Assembly (NCBI GenBank): GCA_937925845.1
Contig: CALAML010000204.1
Location: forward strand, 1-46,327
Direction of reading: 5' to 3'
Length of the DNA stretch: 46,327 nt
Origin: an uncultured Acidimicrobiales bacterium
Lineage (GTDB): Bacteria; Actinomycetota; Acidimicrobiia; Acidimicrobiales; CALAML01
The notes under the pieces: model-generated
Databases searched by the model: none
Told to the model about the DNA's origin: nothing
The model's input: only the letters and a program-made list of their open reading frames with translations
Made by a program: the position numbers and the translations under genes
Part shown: positions 1 to 7,598 of the stretch, in pieces
How positions within the stretch are numbered: position 1 is the first letter of the stretch
How the letters are laid out: each line of letters begins with the position of its first letter

Positions 1-45
1 AGACTGCCTGAACCTCATTGCTTTGCATCCGACCGACACACCTCT

Positions 46-80
46 CCGGAAGTTCCGGGTCTGTGCAGGATTGTTCCTGC
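46..80. repeat. Two short perfect inverted repeats at the left edge
   Basis: CCGGAA-G-TTCCGG lies at 46-58 and GCAGGA-TTGT-TCCTGC at 65-80. Both are perfect. They sit in the 156 bp between the window edge and the end of the CoxE-like gene, where I see no convincing coding sequence. They may be terminator stems or operators for a gene to the left. No T-run follows either stem on either strand, so a classical intrinsic terminator is not shown. Confidence 0.4.
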
Positions 81-140
81 GTTGGGTTCATGTTGCTGCC
101 CGGAAGGGTGCCCGGGGAGGCTCACTCGATGATACGCCGT

Positions 141-155
141 GCCCGGCCCCCGGGC
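141..155 (-). terminator. Possible terminator stem after the cox operon
   Basis: GCCCGG-CCC-CCGGGC forms a 6-bp, all-GC stem just 3' of the CoxE-like stop codon. There is no U-tract after it on the minus strand, so it is only a weak candidate for the end of the cox transcript. Confidence 0.3.
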
Positions 156-156
156 G

Positions 157-1386
157 CTACCGCAGGGTGGCCAGTCCGGTCTGGAGGCTGTTGATGGTGT
201 GGCCGGCGAAGGCCTGATCACAGTGGGGAAGGGCCGCGGCCATGGCGCCAACGAGAGGCTGGTAGTCGTCGGCTCCCATTCGGGGGTTGATCCATACCAC
301 CCGGTGAGCTCGGCGGGCCAGGCGGGCCATGACCCGTTCCATCATCTCCGGATCATCCACGTCCCATCCGTCGGAGGCGATCAGCACCACTGCGCCCCGC
401 ACGAAGCTGCCGTGGTGGGATCGCAACAGCTGGTCGAGGCTGTGGGCGATGCGGGTTCCGCTGAAGCGGTCTTCGACGGTCTCGGTGGCCTGGTGGATGG
501 CCACCGACGTCGATCGGTGGCGCAGGGCCGGGGTGAGGCGGGTGAGCCGGGTGGAGAAGGCGAATACTTCAGCTTCGGCGCTGAGCACCAGGCCCCGCAT
601 CACCTGGAGGTAGGCCGCAGCGTAGGCCGCCATCGACTGGCTTACGTCACAGACCATCACCACCCGTCGGGGTCGGGCTTCGGGTTGGTTGTGCATCAGC
701 CGGATCGGTTCGAACCCGGTCCGTCGGGACGCGGTGAGCGTAGGGCCGATGGCCAGATGCCGGCCCCGTCGACGGGTTTGCATCCGACGGCTGCGGCGGG
801 TGGGCCAGTCCACAAACAGTTGAGTCAACCACTCGCCGATCGCTTCTGCTTCACGCTCGCTGAGTTGGTCGAAGGGGGTGTCGCTCAGCTCTTCGATCTC
901 GCTCGGGCGCAGTTCGGGGATGGCCAGGGCCAGGTCGGACGTTGTCTCGTCTTCGTCGGTGCCGATCGCTTGGGGTCGGGTGGCCCACGGCAGGCTTGGG
1001 CCGGTGGCTTCTTCGGCTTCGCCGGAGACGGGTCGAGCCCGATCGTCTTCGGGCGCCGCTACGGGTGGTGGGCTAGCCATGCGTTTGGCTGCGGTGTCGC
1101 CGAGCTGGACGGCGTCGGCGAACACGGCCCGGAAGATGGCGTCGAACACCGCCAGATCGCGCTGTGAGCTCACCAGCGTGGTGCGGGCCAGCCAGTACAG
1201 CGAGCCTTGGGTTCGGGGTTGGGCCACGGCAAGGGCGCGGGAGAACGACTCGGTTTGGGTCATTACCACCGGCACCCCGGCCCTCCGGAGTCGCTCGGTA
1301 AACGAAGCTGCCAGCACCGCCCGATCGACCCCGCGCAGCACGGCCGGTGGAGGTGGAGCCGGCCGGCTTGGCACCCGGCTACCCAC
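157..1386 (-). CDS. coxE: CoxE-like VWA domain protein
   Basis: Accessory protein of CO dehydrogenase maturation. In the CoxD/CoxE pair, a MoxR ATPase and a von Willebrand A protein together help build the Mo-Cu active site in the cytoplasm (family knowledge, Oligotropha-type systems). The 409 residues hold a conserved N-terminal helical part with FTERLRRAGVPV near residue 30, an acidic linker at about 110-180, and a C-terminal VWA fold. Its MIDAS signature DVSQS is at 247-251, preceded by RVVMVC. The GTG start overlaps the stop of the upstream small ORF by 8 bp (GTGGGTAG), which implies translational coupling. The first 20 residues are Pro/Arg-rich and unlike the family, so the true start could lie slightly downstream. 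It is the last gene of the operon. Confidence 0.88.
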   Translation of the reverse strand: MGSRVPSRPAPPPPAVLRGVDRAVLAASFTERLRRAGVPVVMTQTESFSRALAVAQPRTQGSLYWLARTTLVSSQRDLAVFDAIFRAVFADAVQLGDTAAKRMASPPPVAAPEDDRARPVSGEAEEATGPSLPWATRPQAIGTDEDETTSDLALAIPELRPSEIEELSDTPFDQLSEREAEAIGEWLTQLFVDWPTRRSRRMQTRRRGRHLAIGPTLTASRRTGFEPIRLMHNQPEARPRRVVMVCDVSQSMAAYAAAYLQVMRGLVLSAEAEVFAFSTRLTRLTPALRHRSTSVAIHQATETVEDRFSGTRIAHSLDQLLRSHHGSFVRGAVVLIASDGWDVDDPEMMERVMARLARRAHRVVWINPRMGADDYQPLVGAMAAALPHCDQAFAGHTINSLQTGLATLR

Positions 1387-1418
1387 CGTCCCGGTCGCGC
1401 CGGCTTCTTGGCACCCGG
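1362..1418. repeat. Imperfect direct repeat at the small ORF/coxE junction
   Basis: GCCGGCTTGGCACCCGG at 1362-1378 recurs at 1399-1418 with three extra bases. One copy encodes the tail of the small peptide (RVPRS) and the other the start of the CoxE-like protein (RVPS). This suggests a local duplication created the present junction. Confidence 0.5.
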
Positions 1419-1519
1419 GTTCGTAGACGGTAGGTCCAGACCCCCAGGCCGGCAGTGGACACGGCGACGGGCAGGGCCGCCAGTTCGAGCAGGTGCATCA
1501 GGCCGCCGTGGGCGATCAC
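1379..1519 (-). CDS. 46-residue predicted membrane peptide between MoxR and CoxE genes
   Basis: Small ORF of 46 codons plus stop. The GTG start overlaps the stop of the MoxR gene in a GTGA tetranucleotide, and its TAG stop overlaps the GTG of the CoxE-like gene by 8 bp, so all three read as one coupled unit. An in-frame ATG at 1496-1498 would give 39 residues. The peptide has a hydrophobic stretch at about residues 7-31 (LMHLLELAALPVAVSTAGLG) and then a strongly basic tail (RLRTRVPRSRR). This looks like a single membrane helix with a cytoplasmic C-terminus. I recognise no family. The tight overlaps on both sides are the main evidence that it is real. One could argue it is only filler between the two genes, but a 130-bp gap with exact overlaps at both ends is unusual for that. 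Confidence 0.6.
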   Translation of the reverse strand: MIAHGGLMHLLELAALPVAVSTAGLGVWTYRLRTRVPRSRRDRDGG

Positions 1520-2739
1520 GTCGGGTCGCCGCTGGCCGGGGTTCGGGGGCGCAGCACTCCCCCGCCGGGTGCCGCTTCGCCGGCGATGCCGGGATGCTTG
1601 GGCTGTTGCGACTCTTTGTCGTAGATATCGGAGTCGTAGCCATCGGAACCGGTGGCCGCGCCGGATGCTGAACCGGCCACGGTCATGGGCGCGGCTGTGT
1701 TCCCCGCGTCCGGCTGGTCGCGGCGCGAACCATCAGCGGATGCCACGCCCGATCCGCCAGCGTCACCTGTGTCGGCGGCTTCAGAGGGATCGTCGGCGAG
1801 CGCTTCGGCGACCACCGCTCGATCATCAGGGGTTTTGGCAACGGCACCAATGGTTCGCAGCGCGTCTTCACGGGTGAAGTCGGCGGCGCCCAGAGCCGAG
1901 AGGGCGGCGACCCAGTCGATGGTTTCGGCCAGCCCGGGAGCTTTGTCGAGGTCCTGGGCCCGCACCCGCCCAACAAAGTCGGTGGCTTTGGCGATCAGCG
2001 GTTCCGAGGCGCTGGCCACGTTGCGGCGAACGATGGCTGCGGCCCTAGTCGGGTCGGGGAAGTCGATCCAGTGGTAGAGGCAGCGCCGCTTGAGAGCATC
2101 GTGGAGTTCTCGGGTGCGATTAGAGGTAAGCACCACCACCGGCGGGGTGGCGGCGGTGAACGTACCGAGTTCGGGGATGGTGATAGAAGACTCGCCGAGG
2201 AACTCAAACAACAGCGCTTCGAACTCGTCGTCGGCTCGATCGATTTCGTCGATCAACAGCACCGGCGGGGTCGGACCCCGGTGGCGAACGCAGGCCAGGA
2301 TCGGCCGTTCGAGAAGGAACTCGTCGGTGAAGAGATCGGTGTCGTCGAGTTTCTCACCGCGGGACTCGGCGAGGCGGATGGAAAGCAGCTGGCGCTGGTA
2401 GTTCCATTCGTAGAGGGCTTCGTTGGGCGCCAGGCCTTCGTAGCATTGGAGCCGGATGAACGGTGCGCCGAGGGCGGTGGCCATCGCCTTGGCAGCGGCG
2501 GTTTTACCGACACCGGGTTCACCTTCAAGCAGCAGCGGCTGGCCGAGCGTGACCGCCAGATAGAGGGCGGTGGCCAGGCCGTCATCGGCGAGGTAGTCGG
2601 AGGCGTCGAGTCGAGTGATGATGTCGTCGGGCCCGGCGATCGCAGGCAACCCCGATGACCCGCTCGAAGCGCCCGGATCGCTCGGATCGCTCGGATCGCT
2701 CAATGGGCTTCCAGTTCTTCGACGTGGCGGGTTCGACAT
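1516..2739 (-). CDS. coxD: MoxR-family AAA+ ATPase (CoxD-like)
   Basis: AAA+ ATPase of the MoxR group, the usual partner of CoxE. CoxD proteins act as ATP-driven chaperones in assembly of the CO dehydrogenase metal centre (family knowledge). Walker A GEPGVGKT is at residues 73-80, Walker B LLIDE at 161-165, and a sensor segment with TSNRTRELHDALKRRC follows. The catalytic part ends near residue 300. The last 100 or so residues are a low-complexity Gly/Ser/Asp tail not found in the core family. The N-terminal 35 residues are also low complexity and include an SDP repeat. The ATG start lies 40 bp inside the 3' end of the xdhC-YHS gene. A later start closer to residue 30 would remove most of that overlap and cannot be excluded. 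Confidence 0.9.
   Translation of the reverse strand: MSNPPRRRTGSPLSDPSDPSDPGASSGSSGLPAIAGPDDIITRLDASDYLADDGLATALYLAVTLGQPLLLEGEPGVGKTAAAKAMATALGAPFIRLQCYEGLAPNEALYEWNYQRQLLSIRLAESRGEKLDDTDLFTDEFLLERPILACVRHRGPTPPVLLIDEIDRADDEFEALLFEFLGESSITIPELGTFTAATPPVVVLTSNRTRELHDALKRRCLYHWIDFPDPTRAAAIVRRNVASASEPLIAKATDFVGRVRAQDLDKAPGLAETIDWVAALSALGAADFTREDALRTIGAVAKTPDDRAVVAEALADDPSEAADTGDAGGSGVASADGSRRDQPDAGNTAAPMTVAGSASGAATGSDGYDSDIYDKESQQPKHPGIAGEAAPGGGVLRPRTPASGDPT
2674..2700. repeat. Three tandem 9-bp units
   Basis: CGGATCGCT is repeated three times exactly at 2674-2682, 2683-2691 and 2692-2700. It lies within the 5' end of the MoxR gene, where it encodes the repeated Ser-Asp-Pro stretch, and ends at the stop codon of the upstream gene. 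Slippage there would change the MoxR N-terminus in frame. Confidence 0.8.
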
Positions 2740-3593
2740 CCCGGGTTGCAGTACCAGTAGTCGGTGCCGTCGGCCTGCAGATGCGGGGTGTCGGCCATCA
2801 CGGTGACGGTCATTCCGCAGATCGGGTCGATCGCTTCGGCCGGTCGTGACGTTGCGGCGGCCGGTTCGGGGGCTACCAAACCTTCGCGACGAACCGCTCG
2901 CACCACTTCGGTCATGATCGACAGGGCGATCTCTTCCGCGGTGCGGGCTCCAATGTCCACGCCGACCGGGCTGCGTACCCGTGCTGTTTCGTCGTCGGTG
3001 AGGTCAAGTGATTCGAGCACCGCCGCGCCCCGGGTGTGGCTGGCCACCAAGCCAACAAGGCCGACCCCGGCGTCGAGGGCGGCCCGTATGGTGGCCTCTT
3101 CGTCGCGGCCATGGCTGGCCACGATCACGGCGGTAGCGCCGTCGACGTCGATGGTTTCACCGCTGACGGCGATGTCGAAGCCGAGCGGTCGCGCCAACTG
3201 GGCCACCGCCGCGGCCACCGGTGTGGTGCCCACCACCGACAGCTTCGGGGCCGGTAGCCGAGGTTCGAGAAAGATCTCGAGGGCCCCGCCGGACAGGCAG
3301 GGGTTTACCTCGGTTCGGGCTCCGGGGCTGTCGGGGAAAGACTGATCGTCGCCGGCGGGTAGCACGCGTAGCAGGAGTGCTTCGCCGGACTCGAGCACGT
3401 CGAGGGCCGCGGTGCGTACCGAGCCCTCGGCGCACTGGCCGCCCACGAACCCTTCGATCGAACCGTCGGCTGACACCAACGCGGAGTCGCCTGGGCGGGC
3501 CGAGGTCGGGCACTGGGCCCGGACCACGGTCGCCTGCACAAACGGCACCCGGTTGGCGATCAGCTCTGCGGCTCGTTTCGACGTCGATGACAC
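2700..3593 (-). CDS. XdhC/CoxF-type maturation factor fused to a YHS domain
   Basis: XdhC-family protein of 297 residues. XdhC proteins bind molybdenum cofactor and load or sulfurate xanthine-dehydrogenase-class enzymes, and CoxF is the CO dehydrogenase homologue (family knowledge). The N-terminal XdhC region carries GFVGGQCAEGSV near residue 48. A Rossmann-like C-terminal region (KLSVVGTTPVAAAVAQLA and VASHGRDEEA) follows. Residues from about 257 to the end form a YHS-like domain: DPICGMTV, then YWYCNPGCRTRH, with three cysteines suited to metal binding. The GTG start has GGAG eight bases upstream and lies 21 bp after the coxL stop. The fusion suggests the YHS part may carry or sense a metal, perhaps copper, for the Mo-Cu site; that is inference. 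Confidence 0.85.
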   Translation of the reverse strand: MSSTSKRAAELIANRVPFVQATVVRAQCPTSARPGDSALVSADGSIEGFVGGQCAEGSVRTAALDVLESGEALLLRVLPAGDDQSFPDSPGARTEVNPCLSGGALEIFLEPRLPAPKLSVVGTTPVAAAVAQLARPLGFDIAVSGETIDVDGATAVIVASHGRDEEATIRAALDAGVGLVGLVASHTRGAAVLESLDLTDDETARVRSPVGVDIGARTAEEIALSIMTEVVRAVRREGLVAPEPAAATSRPAEAIDPICGMTVTVMADTPHLQADGTDYWYCNPGCRTRHVEELEAH

Positions 3594-3614
3594 GTGAGGT
3601 TCTCCAGGTACCCG

Positions 3615-6014
3615 TTAGATGGGCGGCTGAAGGGTGCCCTGCATGGCCTCCCACACCCTCGATGGGGTGAGGGGCATGTCGGCGTGACGCACGTTGTACG
3701 GCTTCAGGGCGTCAACGACCGCATTCACGATCGCTGGTGGTGACCCAACCGTGGCCGACTCGCCGATGCCTTTGGCGCCGATGGGATGGTGCGGCGATGG
3801 GGTCACGGTGTGGCCGGTTTCCCAGTCGGGCACCTCCATCGCCGTTGGGATGAGATAGTCCATCAGCGATCCGCCGAGGCAGTTGCCGTCCTCGTCGAAG
3901 GCGATCATCTCCATCAACGCCATGCCCACACCGTCGGCCAGACCGCCATGGACCTGTCCTTCGATGATCATCGGGTTGATCTGGGTGCCACAGTCGTCGA
4001 CGGCGATGAAGCGCCGCACCTTTACTTCGGCGGTGCCGGGGTCGATGTCGACCACACAGATGTAGGCACCGAAGGGGTAGGTGAGGTTGTCGGGGTTGTA
4101 GCAGATCTGGGCTTCGAGTCCGCCTTCGATCCCTTCCGGCAGATCGCCGGCGCCGTGGGCCTTCATGGCGATGTCGGCAATGGTCACCGACTGCGACGGG
4201 TCGCCCTTTACGTGGAAGCTGCCCTTGTCCCATTCGAGGTCGGCTACCGATACTTCGAGCATGCCCGAAGCAATGATTTGGGCTTTGTCGCGAACCTTGC
4301 GGGCCACGAGAGCCGCGGCCGCACCCGATACCGGGGTCGAGCGACTTCCGTAGGTGCCGAGACCAAACGGGGTGTTGTCGGTGTCTCCGTGCACCACATC
4401 GATGTCGGCCGGCGGGATGCCGATCTCTTCCGCCACGATCTGGGCGAAGGTGGTTTCGTGGCCCTGGCCCTGGGTCTTGACCGAGAGCCGCACCACCGCC
4501 TTGCCGGTCGGGTGGATGCGCAGCTCACAACCGTCAGCCATACCGAGACCGAGGATGTCCATGTCCTTTCGGGGTCCGGCGCCGACCGCTTCGGTGAAGA
4601 AGGAGATGCCGATACCCATCAGCTCGCCACGTTCGCGTTTCTCGGCCTGCTCGCGGCGAAGCTCTTCGTAGCCGGCCATGTCCATGGCTTTGCGCATGGT
4701 CGGTTCGTAGTCGCCCGAGTCGTAGACCCAACCGGTCTTTGACTCATACGGGAACTGGTCGGGTTGGATGAAGTTCTTGAGCCGCAGTTCGGCTGGGTCC
4801 ATGTCGAGTTCGTAGGCCAGGCAGTCGACGATGCGTTCCACCAGATACACCGCTTCGGTGATGCGGAACGAACAGGCGTAGGCCATGCCGCCGGGGGCCT
4901 TGTTGGTGTACACCGCGGTCATCTTGCAGTGGGCTGCTTCGATGTCGTAGCTGCCGGTGAACACGCCGAAGAAGCCGGCCGGGTATTTCACCGGGGCCGC
5001 GGTGCCGTTGAAGGCGCCGTGGTCGGCGAGCACGTTGGTGCGGATGCCGAGGATTTTGCCGTCCTTGGTGGCCGCGATTTCGCCCCGCATGATGTAGTCG
5101 CGAGCGAAGCCGGTGCTCACCAGGTTCTCGGTGCGGTCTTCCATCCACTTAACCGGCTTGCCGATCACCAGCGACGCCACGATGGCGCACACGTAGCCGG
5201 GGTAGATGGGCACTTTGTTGCCGAAGCCGCCGCCGATGTCGGGGGCGATCACCCGAATCTTGTGCTCGGGTAGGCCGGCGACAAGGGCATAGACGGTTCG
5301 GTGGGCGTGGGGCGCCTGGGTGGTCGACCACAGGGTGAGTTTGCCGTCGACCCGTTCAACGTCGGCCACACAGCCGCACGTTTCCATCGGGGCCGGATGC
5401 ACCCGCGGGTACACGATGTCTTCACTCACTACTACGTCGGCTTTGTCGAACACCGCGTTGGTGGCTTCTTCGTCGCCGGTCTCCCAGTCGAAGCAGTGGT
5501 TGTCGGTTTTGTCTTCGAGGTCATCGCGAATGACCGGCATGTCGGGGTCGAGCGCTTTGCGCACGTCGATCACCGGGTCGATGGCTTCGTAGTCGACCTC
5601 GATCAGCTCGAGGGCGTCTCGGGCCGAGTAGCGGTCTTCGGCCACAACAAAGGCCACTTCCTGACCCTGGAAGCGCACCTTGTCGGTGGCCAGTACCGCC
5701 TGCACGTCGTTGGAGAGTGTGGGCATCCAGGCCAGGCCCTGTTCGGCCAGGTCGGCGCCGGTGATGACCGCTTTCACCTTGGGGTGGGCTTGGGCCGCCG
5801 ATGCGTCGATGCCGTTGATCTTGGCGTGGGCGAAGGGCGAGCGCAGGATGGCAAGGTGCAACATACCGGGCAGCTCGACGTCGTCGCAGTATTTGCCGAG
5901 CCCGCGCACGAAGCGGGGGTCTTCCTTGCGGAGCATGCGGCCGTAGCCGACCGGCTTTTCATCGTTGTCGACGAAGCCTTCGGGCTTTGCGGTATCGGGT
6001 TCGACGGCGGTCAT
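3615..6014 (-). CDS. coxL: Aerobic CO dehydrogenase large subunit, form I
   Basis: Molybdenum-binding catalytic subunit, which oxidises CO to CO2 at the Mo-Cu centre and passes electrons to CoxS. It has 799 residues, the usual family length. The active-site motif AYACSFR is at residues 378-384 with Cys381 as the copper ligand. The AYxCSFR form marks true (form I) CO dehydrogenases, whereas form II has AYRGAGR. Other landmarks are GGGFGNK at 261-267, GQGHETTFAQI and, near the C-terminus, GAKGIGESATVGSPPA with the conserved Glu. The ATG at 6012-6014 overlaps the coxS stop as ATGA. The frame stays open upstream to 6356, but that part is coding for coxS in another frame and reads as Arg/Pro-rich nonsense, so I start at MTAVEP. 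Confidence 0.97.
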   Translation of the reverse strand: MTAVEPDTAKPEGFVDNDEKPVGYGRMLRKEDPRFVRGLGKYCDDVELPGMLHLAILRSPFAHAKINGIDASAAQAHPKVKAVITGADLAEQGLAWMPTLSNDVQAVLATDKVRFQGQEVAFVVAEDRYSARDALELIEVDYEAIDPVIDVRKALDPDMPVIRDDLEDKTDNHCFDWETGDEEATNAVFDKADVVVSEDIVYPRVHPAPMETCGCVADVERVDGKLTLWSTTQAPHAHRTVYALVAGLPEHKIRVIAPDIGGGFGNKVPIYPGYVCAIVASLVIGKPVKWMEDRTENLVSTGFARDYIMRGEIAATKDGKILGIRTNVLADHGAFNGTAAPVKYPAGFFGVFTGSYDIEAAHCKMTAVYTNKAPGGMAYACSFRITEAVYLVERIVDCLAYELDMDPAELRLKNFIQPDQFPYESKTGWVYDSGDYEPTMRKAMDMAGYEELRREQAEKRERGELMGIGISFFTEAVGAGPRKDMDILGLGMADGCELRIHPTGKAVVRLSVKTQGQGHETTFAQIVAEEIGIPPADIDVVHGDTDNTPFGLGTYGSRSTPVSGAAAALVARKVRDKAQIIASGMLEVSVADLEWDKGSFHVKGDPSQSVTIADIAMKAHGAGDLPEGIEGGLEAQICYNPDNLTYPFGAYICVVDIDPGTAEVKVRRFIAVDDCGTQINPMIIEGQVHGGLADGVGMALMEMIAFDEDGNCLGGSLMDYLIPTAMEVPDWETGHTVTPSPHHPIGAKGIGESATVGSPPAIVNAVVDALKPYNVRHADMPLTPSRVWEAMQGTLQPPI

Positions 6015-6502
6015 GATGCGCTCCCTACGGTGACCGGGGTTTCCGCTTCTTTGGCGGCGGCCCACTGGATCGATCGGATGATGGTGGAGTAGCCGGTGCA
6101 GCGGCAGATCTGGCCGGAGATGGCTTCGCGTATCTCTTCTTCGCTCGGGTTCGGGTTTTCGTCGAGCAGGGCTCGGGCCGTCATCATCATGCCCGGGGTG
6201 CAGAACCCGCATTGGAGGCCGTGGCACTCGATAAAGCCCTGCTGCACCGGGTCGAGTACGCCATCGACTTCGAGGCCCTCGACGGTGCGGACCGTCCGTC
6301 CGCCGGCCATGGCGGCGAGCACGGTGCAGCTCTTGACCGGTTCGTCGTCCATCCACACCACACAGGTGCCGCAGTTGCTGGTGTCGCAGCCCCAGTGGGT
6401 GCCGGTGAGGCCGAGGTGGTCGCGGATGAAGTGCACCAGCAGGAGTCGGCCTTCGATCTCCTTGGTGACTTCTTCGCCGTTCACGCTCATGGTTACCTGC
6501 AT
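6011..6502 (-). CDS. coxS: CO dehydrogenase small subunit, 2x[2Fe-2S]
   Basis: Iron-sulfur subunit that moves electrons from the Mo-Cu centre to the FAD of CoxM. The 163 residues hold an N-terminal plant-ferredoxin-type cluster with Cys39, Cys44, Cys47 and Cys59, and a C-terminal helical cluster with Cys98, Cys101, Cys133 and Cys135 (CGFC, CRC), matching the family exactly. The ATG is 1 bp past the coxM stop, and GGAGG lies about seven bases upstream inside coxM. The stop overlaps the coxL start (ATGA). The frame is open further upstream through coxM, but that extension has no family similarity. Confidence 0.96.
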   Translation of the reverse strand: MQVTMSVNGEEVTKEIEGRLLLVHFIRDHLGLTGTHWGCDTSNCGTCVVWMDDEPVKSCTVLAAMAGGRTVRTVEGLEVDGVLDPVQQGFIECHGLQCGFCTPGMMMTARALLDENPNPSEEEIREAISGQICRCTGYSTIIRSIQWAAAKEAETPVTVGSAS

Positions 6503-6503
6503 G

Positions 6504-7376
6504 TCATGCCTCCTGGGCTCGGGCTGCGGCACGTCGCAGGGCCCGTTGGGTGAGTTCGTTGGCCAGATGGGTTTTGTATTCGGCGCTGCCCCGCATGTCG
6601 GTGCTGGGGTTGGCGCTGGCGGCGGCGATGGCGCCGGCCTGAGCGAAGAGTTCGTCGCTGGGTGGCTGGCCGGCCAGGGCTTCGGCAATACCGGGGATGC
6701 CGGTGGTGTTTGGGCCAACGGCGGCCAGGCCCACGCGGGCGTCGGCGATGTTGGCTCCGTCCATCCAGATGGCGGCACCGGAGGAAACCACGGCCCAGTC
6801 ACCGGCTCGGCGTTCAACCTTTTCGTAGGCGCTGGAGCCGCCGGCGCGCACCGGGATGCGGATCTCGGTGAGCATCTGGCCATCGGCCACTGCGGTCTCA
6901 TAGGGGCCCACGTGGAACTCTTCCATGCCCACGATTCGTTCGCCGTCGCCGCTGCGGATCACGCAGCTGGCGTTGAGGGTGGTGCAGACGGCGGAGAGGT
7001 CTTCGGAGGGGTCGGCTTGGCAGAGCGATCCGCCGAGGGTGCCGCGGTTGCGCACCACCGGGTCGGCGATCACTTTCTCGGCGTCGCGAAAGATCGGGAA
7101 CACTGCGGCCAGTTCGTCGGATTCGAGCAGCTCGCGGTGGCGGGTCATGGCGCCGATGCGCACTTCGTCGTCGGTCACTCGGATAAAGCCGAGCTCGTCG
7201 TGGAGGTCGTTGATGTCGATCAGGTACTCAAAGTTGGCGAGCCGCAGCTTCATCATTGGCAGCAGGCTGTGGCCGCCTGCGACAAGGCGCGCTTCGCTGC
7301 CGAGTCGATCCATCAGCGCAATGGCGTGATCGACGCTGGTGGCGCGTTCGTATTCGAATGGTGCCGGTACTTGCAT
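6504..7376 (-). CDS. coxM: CO dehydrogenase medium subunit, FAD-binding
   Basis: Flavoprotein subunit that receives electrons from CoxS and hands them to the quinone pool. The 290 residues match the family's usual length. FAD-binding motifs AGGHSLLPMMK (33-43) and TLGGSLCQADP (113-123) are both intact. It is the first gene of the operon, giving order M-S-L as in Oligotropha. The ATG is preceded by a strong AAGGGGG ribosome site about five bases away. That site abuts a tandem 17-bp repeat in the leader. Confidence 0.96.
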   Translation of the reverse strand: MQVPAPFEYERATSVDHAIALMDRLGSEARLVAGGHSLLPMMKLRLANFEYLIDINDLHDELGFIRVTDDEVRIGAMTRHRELLESDELAAVFPIFRDAEKVIADPVVRNRGTLGGSLCQADPSEDLSAVCTTLNASCVIRSGDGERIVGMEEFHVGPYETAVADGQMLTEIRIPVRAGGSSAYEKVERRAGDWAVVSSGAAIWMDGANIADARVGLAAVGPNTTGIPGIAEALAGQPPSDELFAQAGAIAAASANPSTDMRGSAEYKTHLANELTQRALRRAAARAQEA

Positions 7377-7385
7377 GGTCCCCCT

Positions 7386-7419
7386 TAGTGGCTCGATGGA
7401 GCTAGTGGCTCGATGGAGC
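7386..7419 (-). repeat. Tandem 17-bp repeat in the coxM leader
   Basis: TAGTGGCTCGATGGAGC occurs twice back to back, at 7386-7402 and 7403-7419, with no mismatch. Each copy contains a GGCTC-GATG-GAGC(C) hairpin, so the coxM mRNA leader could carry two small stem-loops just upstream of its ribosome-binding site. It may be a recent slippage duplication or a binding site. Confidence 0.75.
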
Positions 7420-7528
7420 CGTGCCCGGATAGTTCCCCGAGGACTTGCTTGCGTGCGGCCCCATCGGCCGCCAACAGAATCGCCCCCGCGGCTGTTGTGA
7501 CCCTGACTTTCCTTCGGATTCTGGGCCC

Positions 7529-7563
7529 GGTCAAGCGTGAGTTAAGGGTTTCCTTAATTGACC
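7529..7563. promoter_or_regulatory. Candidate operator and divergent -35 boxes between lysR and coxM
   Basis: The centre is TTAAGG-GTTT-CCTTAA (7542-7557), a perfect inverted repeat. TTGACC faces lysR at 7558-7563, and GGTCAA at 7529-7534 is TTGACC facing coxM. A palindrome between outward -35-like boxes is a layout expected for a LysR-type regulator controlling itself and a divergent operon. The exact LysR T-N11-A pattern is not present, and I see no good -10 at the right distance from either TTGACC, so the promoter part is tentative. Confidence 0.5.
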
Positions 7564-7598
7564 CCCCGCTTCGGCTGTCTTCGAGCGATGTTGGCGCC

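Noticed and set aside
139-1167. 342-codon plus-strand frame opposite coxE
   Set aside because: It lies wholly antisense to a protein with a clear VWA domain. The Gly/Val/His-rich translation is typical of a GC-rich shadow.
6015-6356. N-terminal extension of CoxL by 114 codons
   Set aside because: The stretch is the coxS coding region read in another frame. It is Arg/Pro/His-rich and unlike any CoxL; the ATGA overlap with coxS gives the natural start.
7542-7557. Intrinsic terminator between coxM and lysR
   Set aside because: The inverted repeat is AT-rich, short-stemmed and located between divergent starts, so an operator is more sensible.
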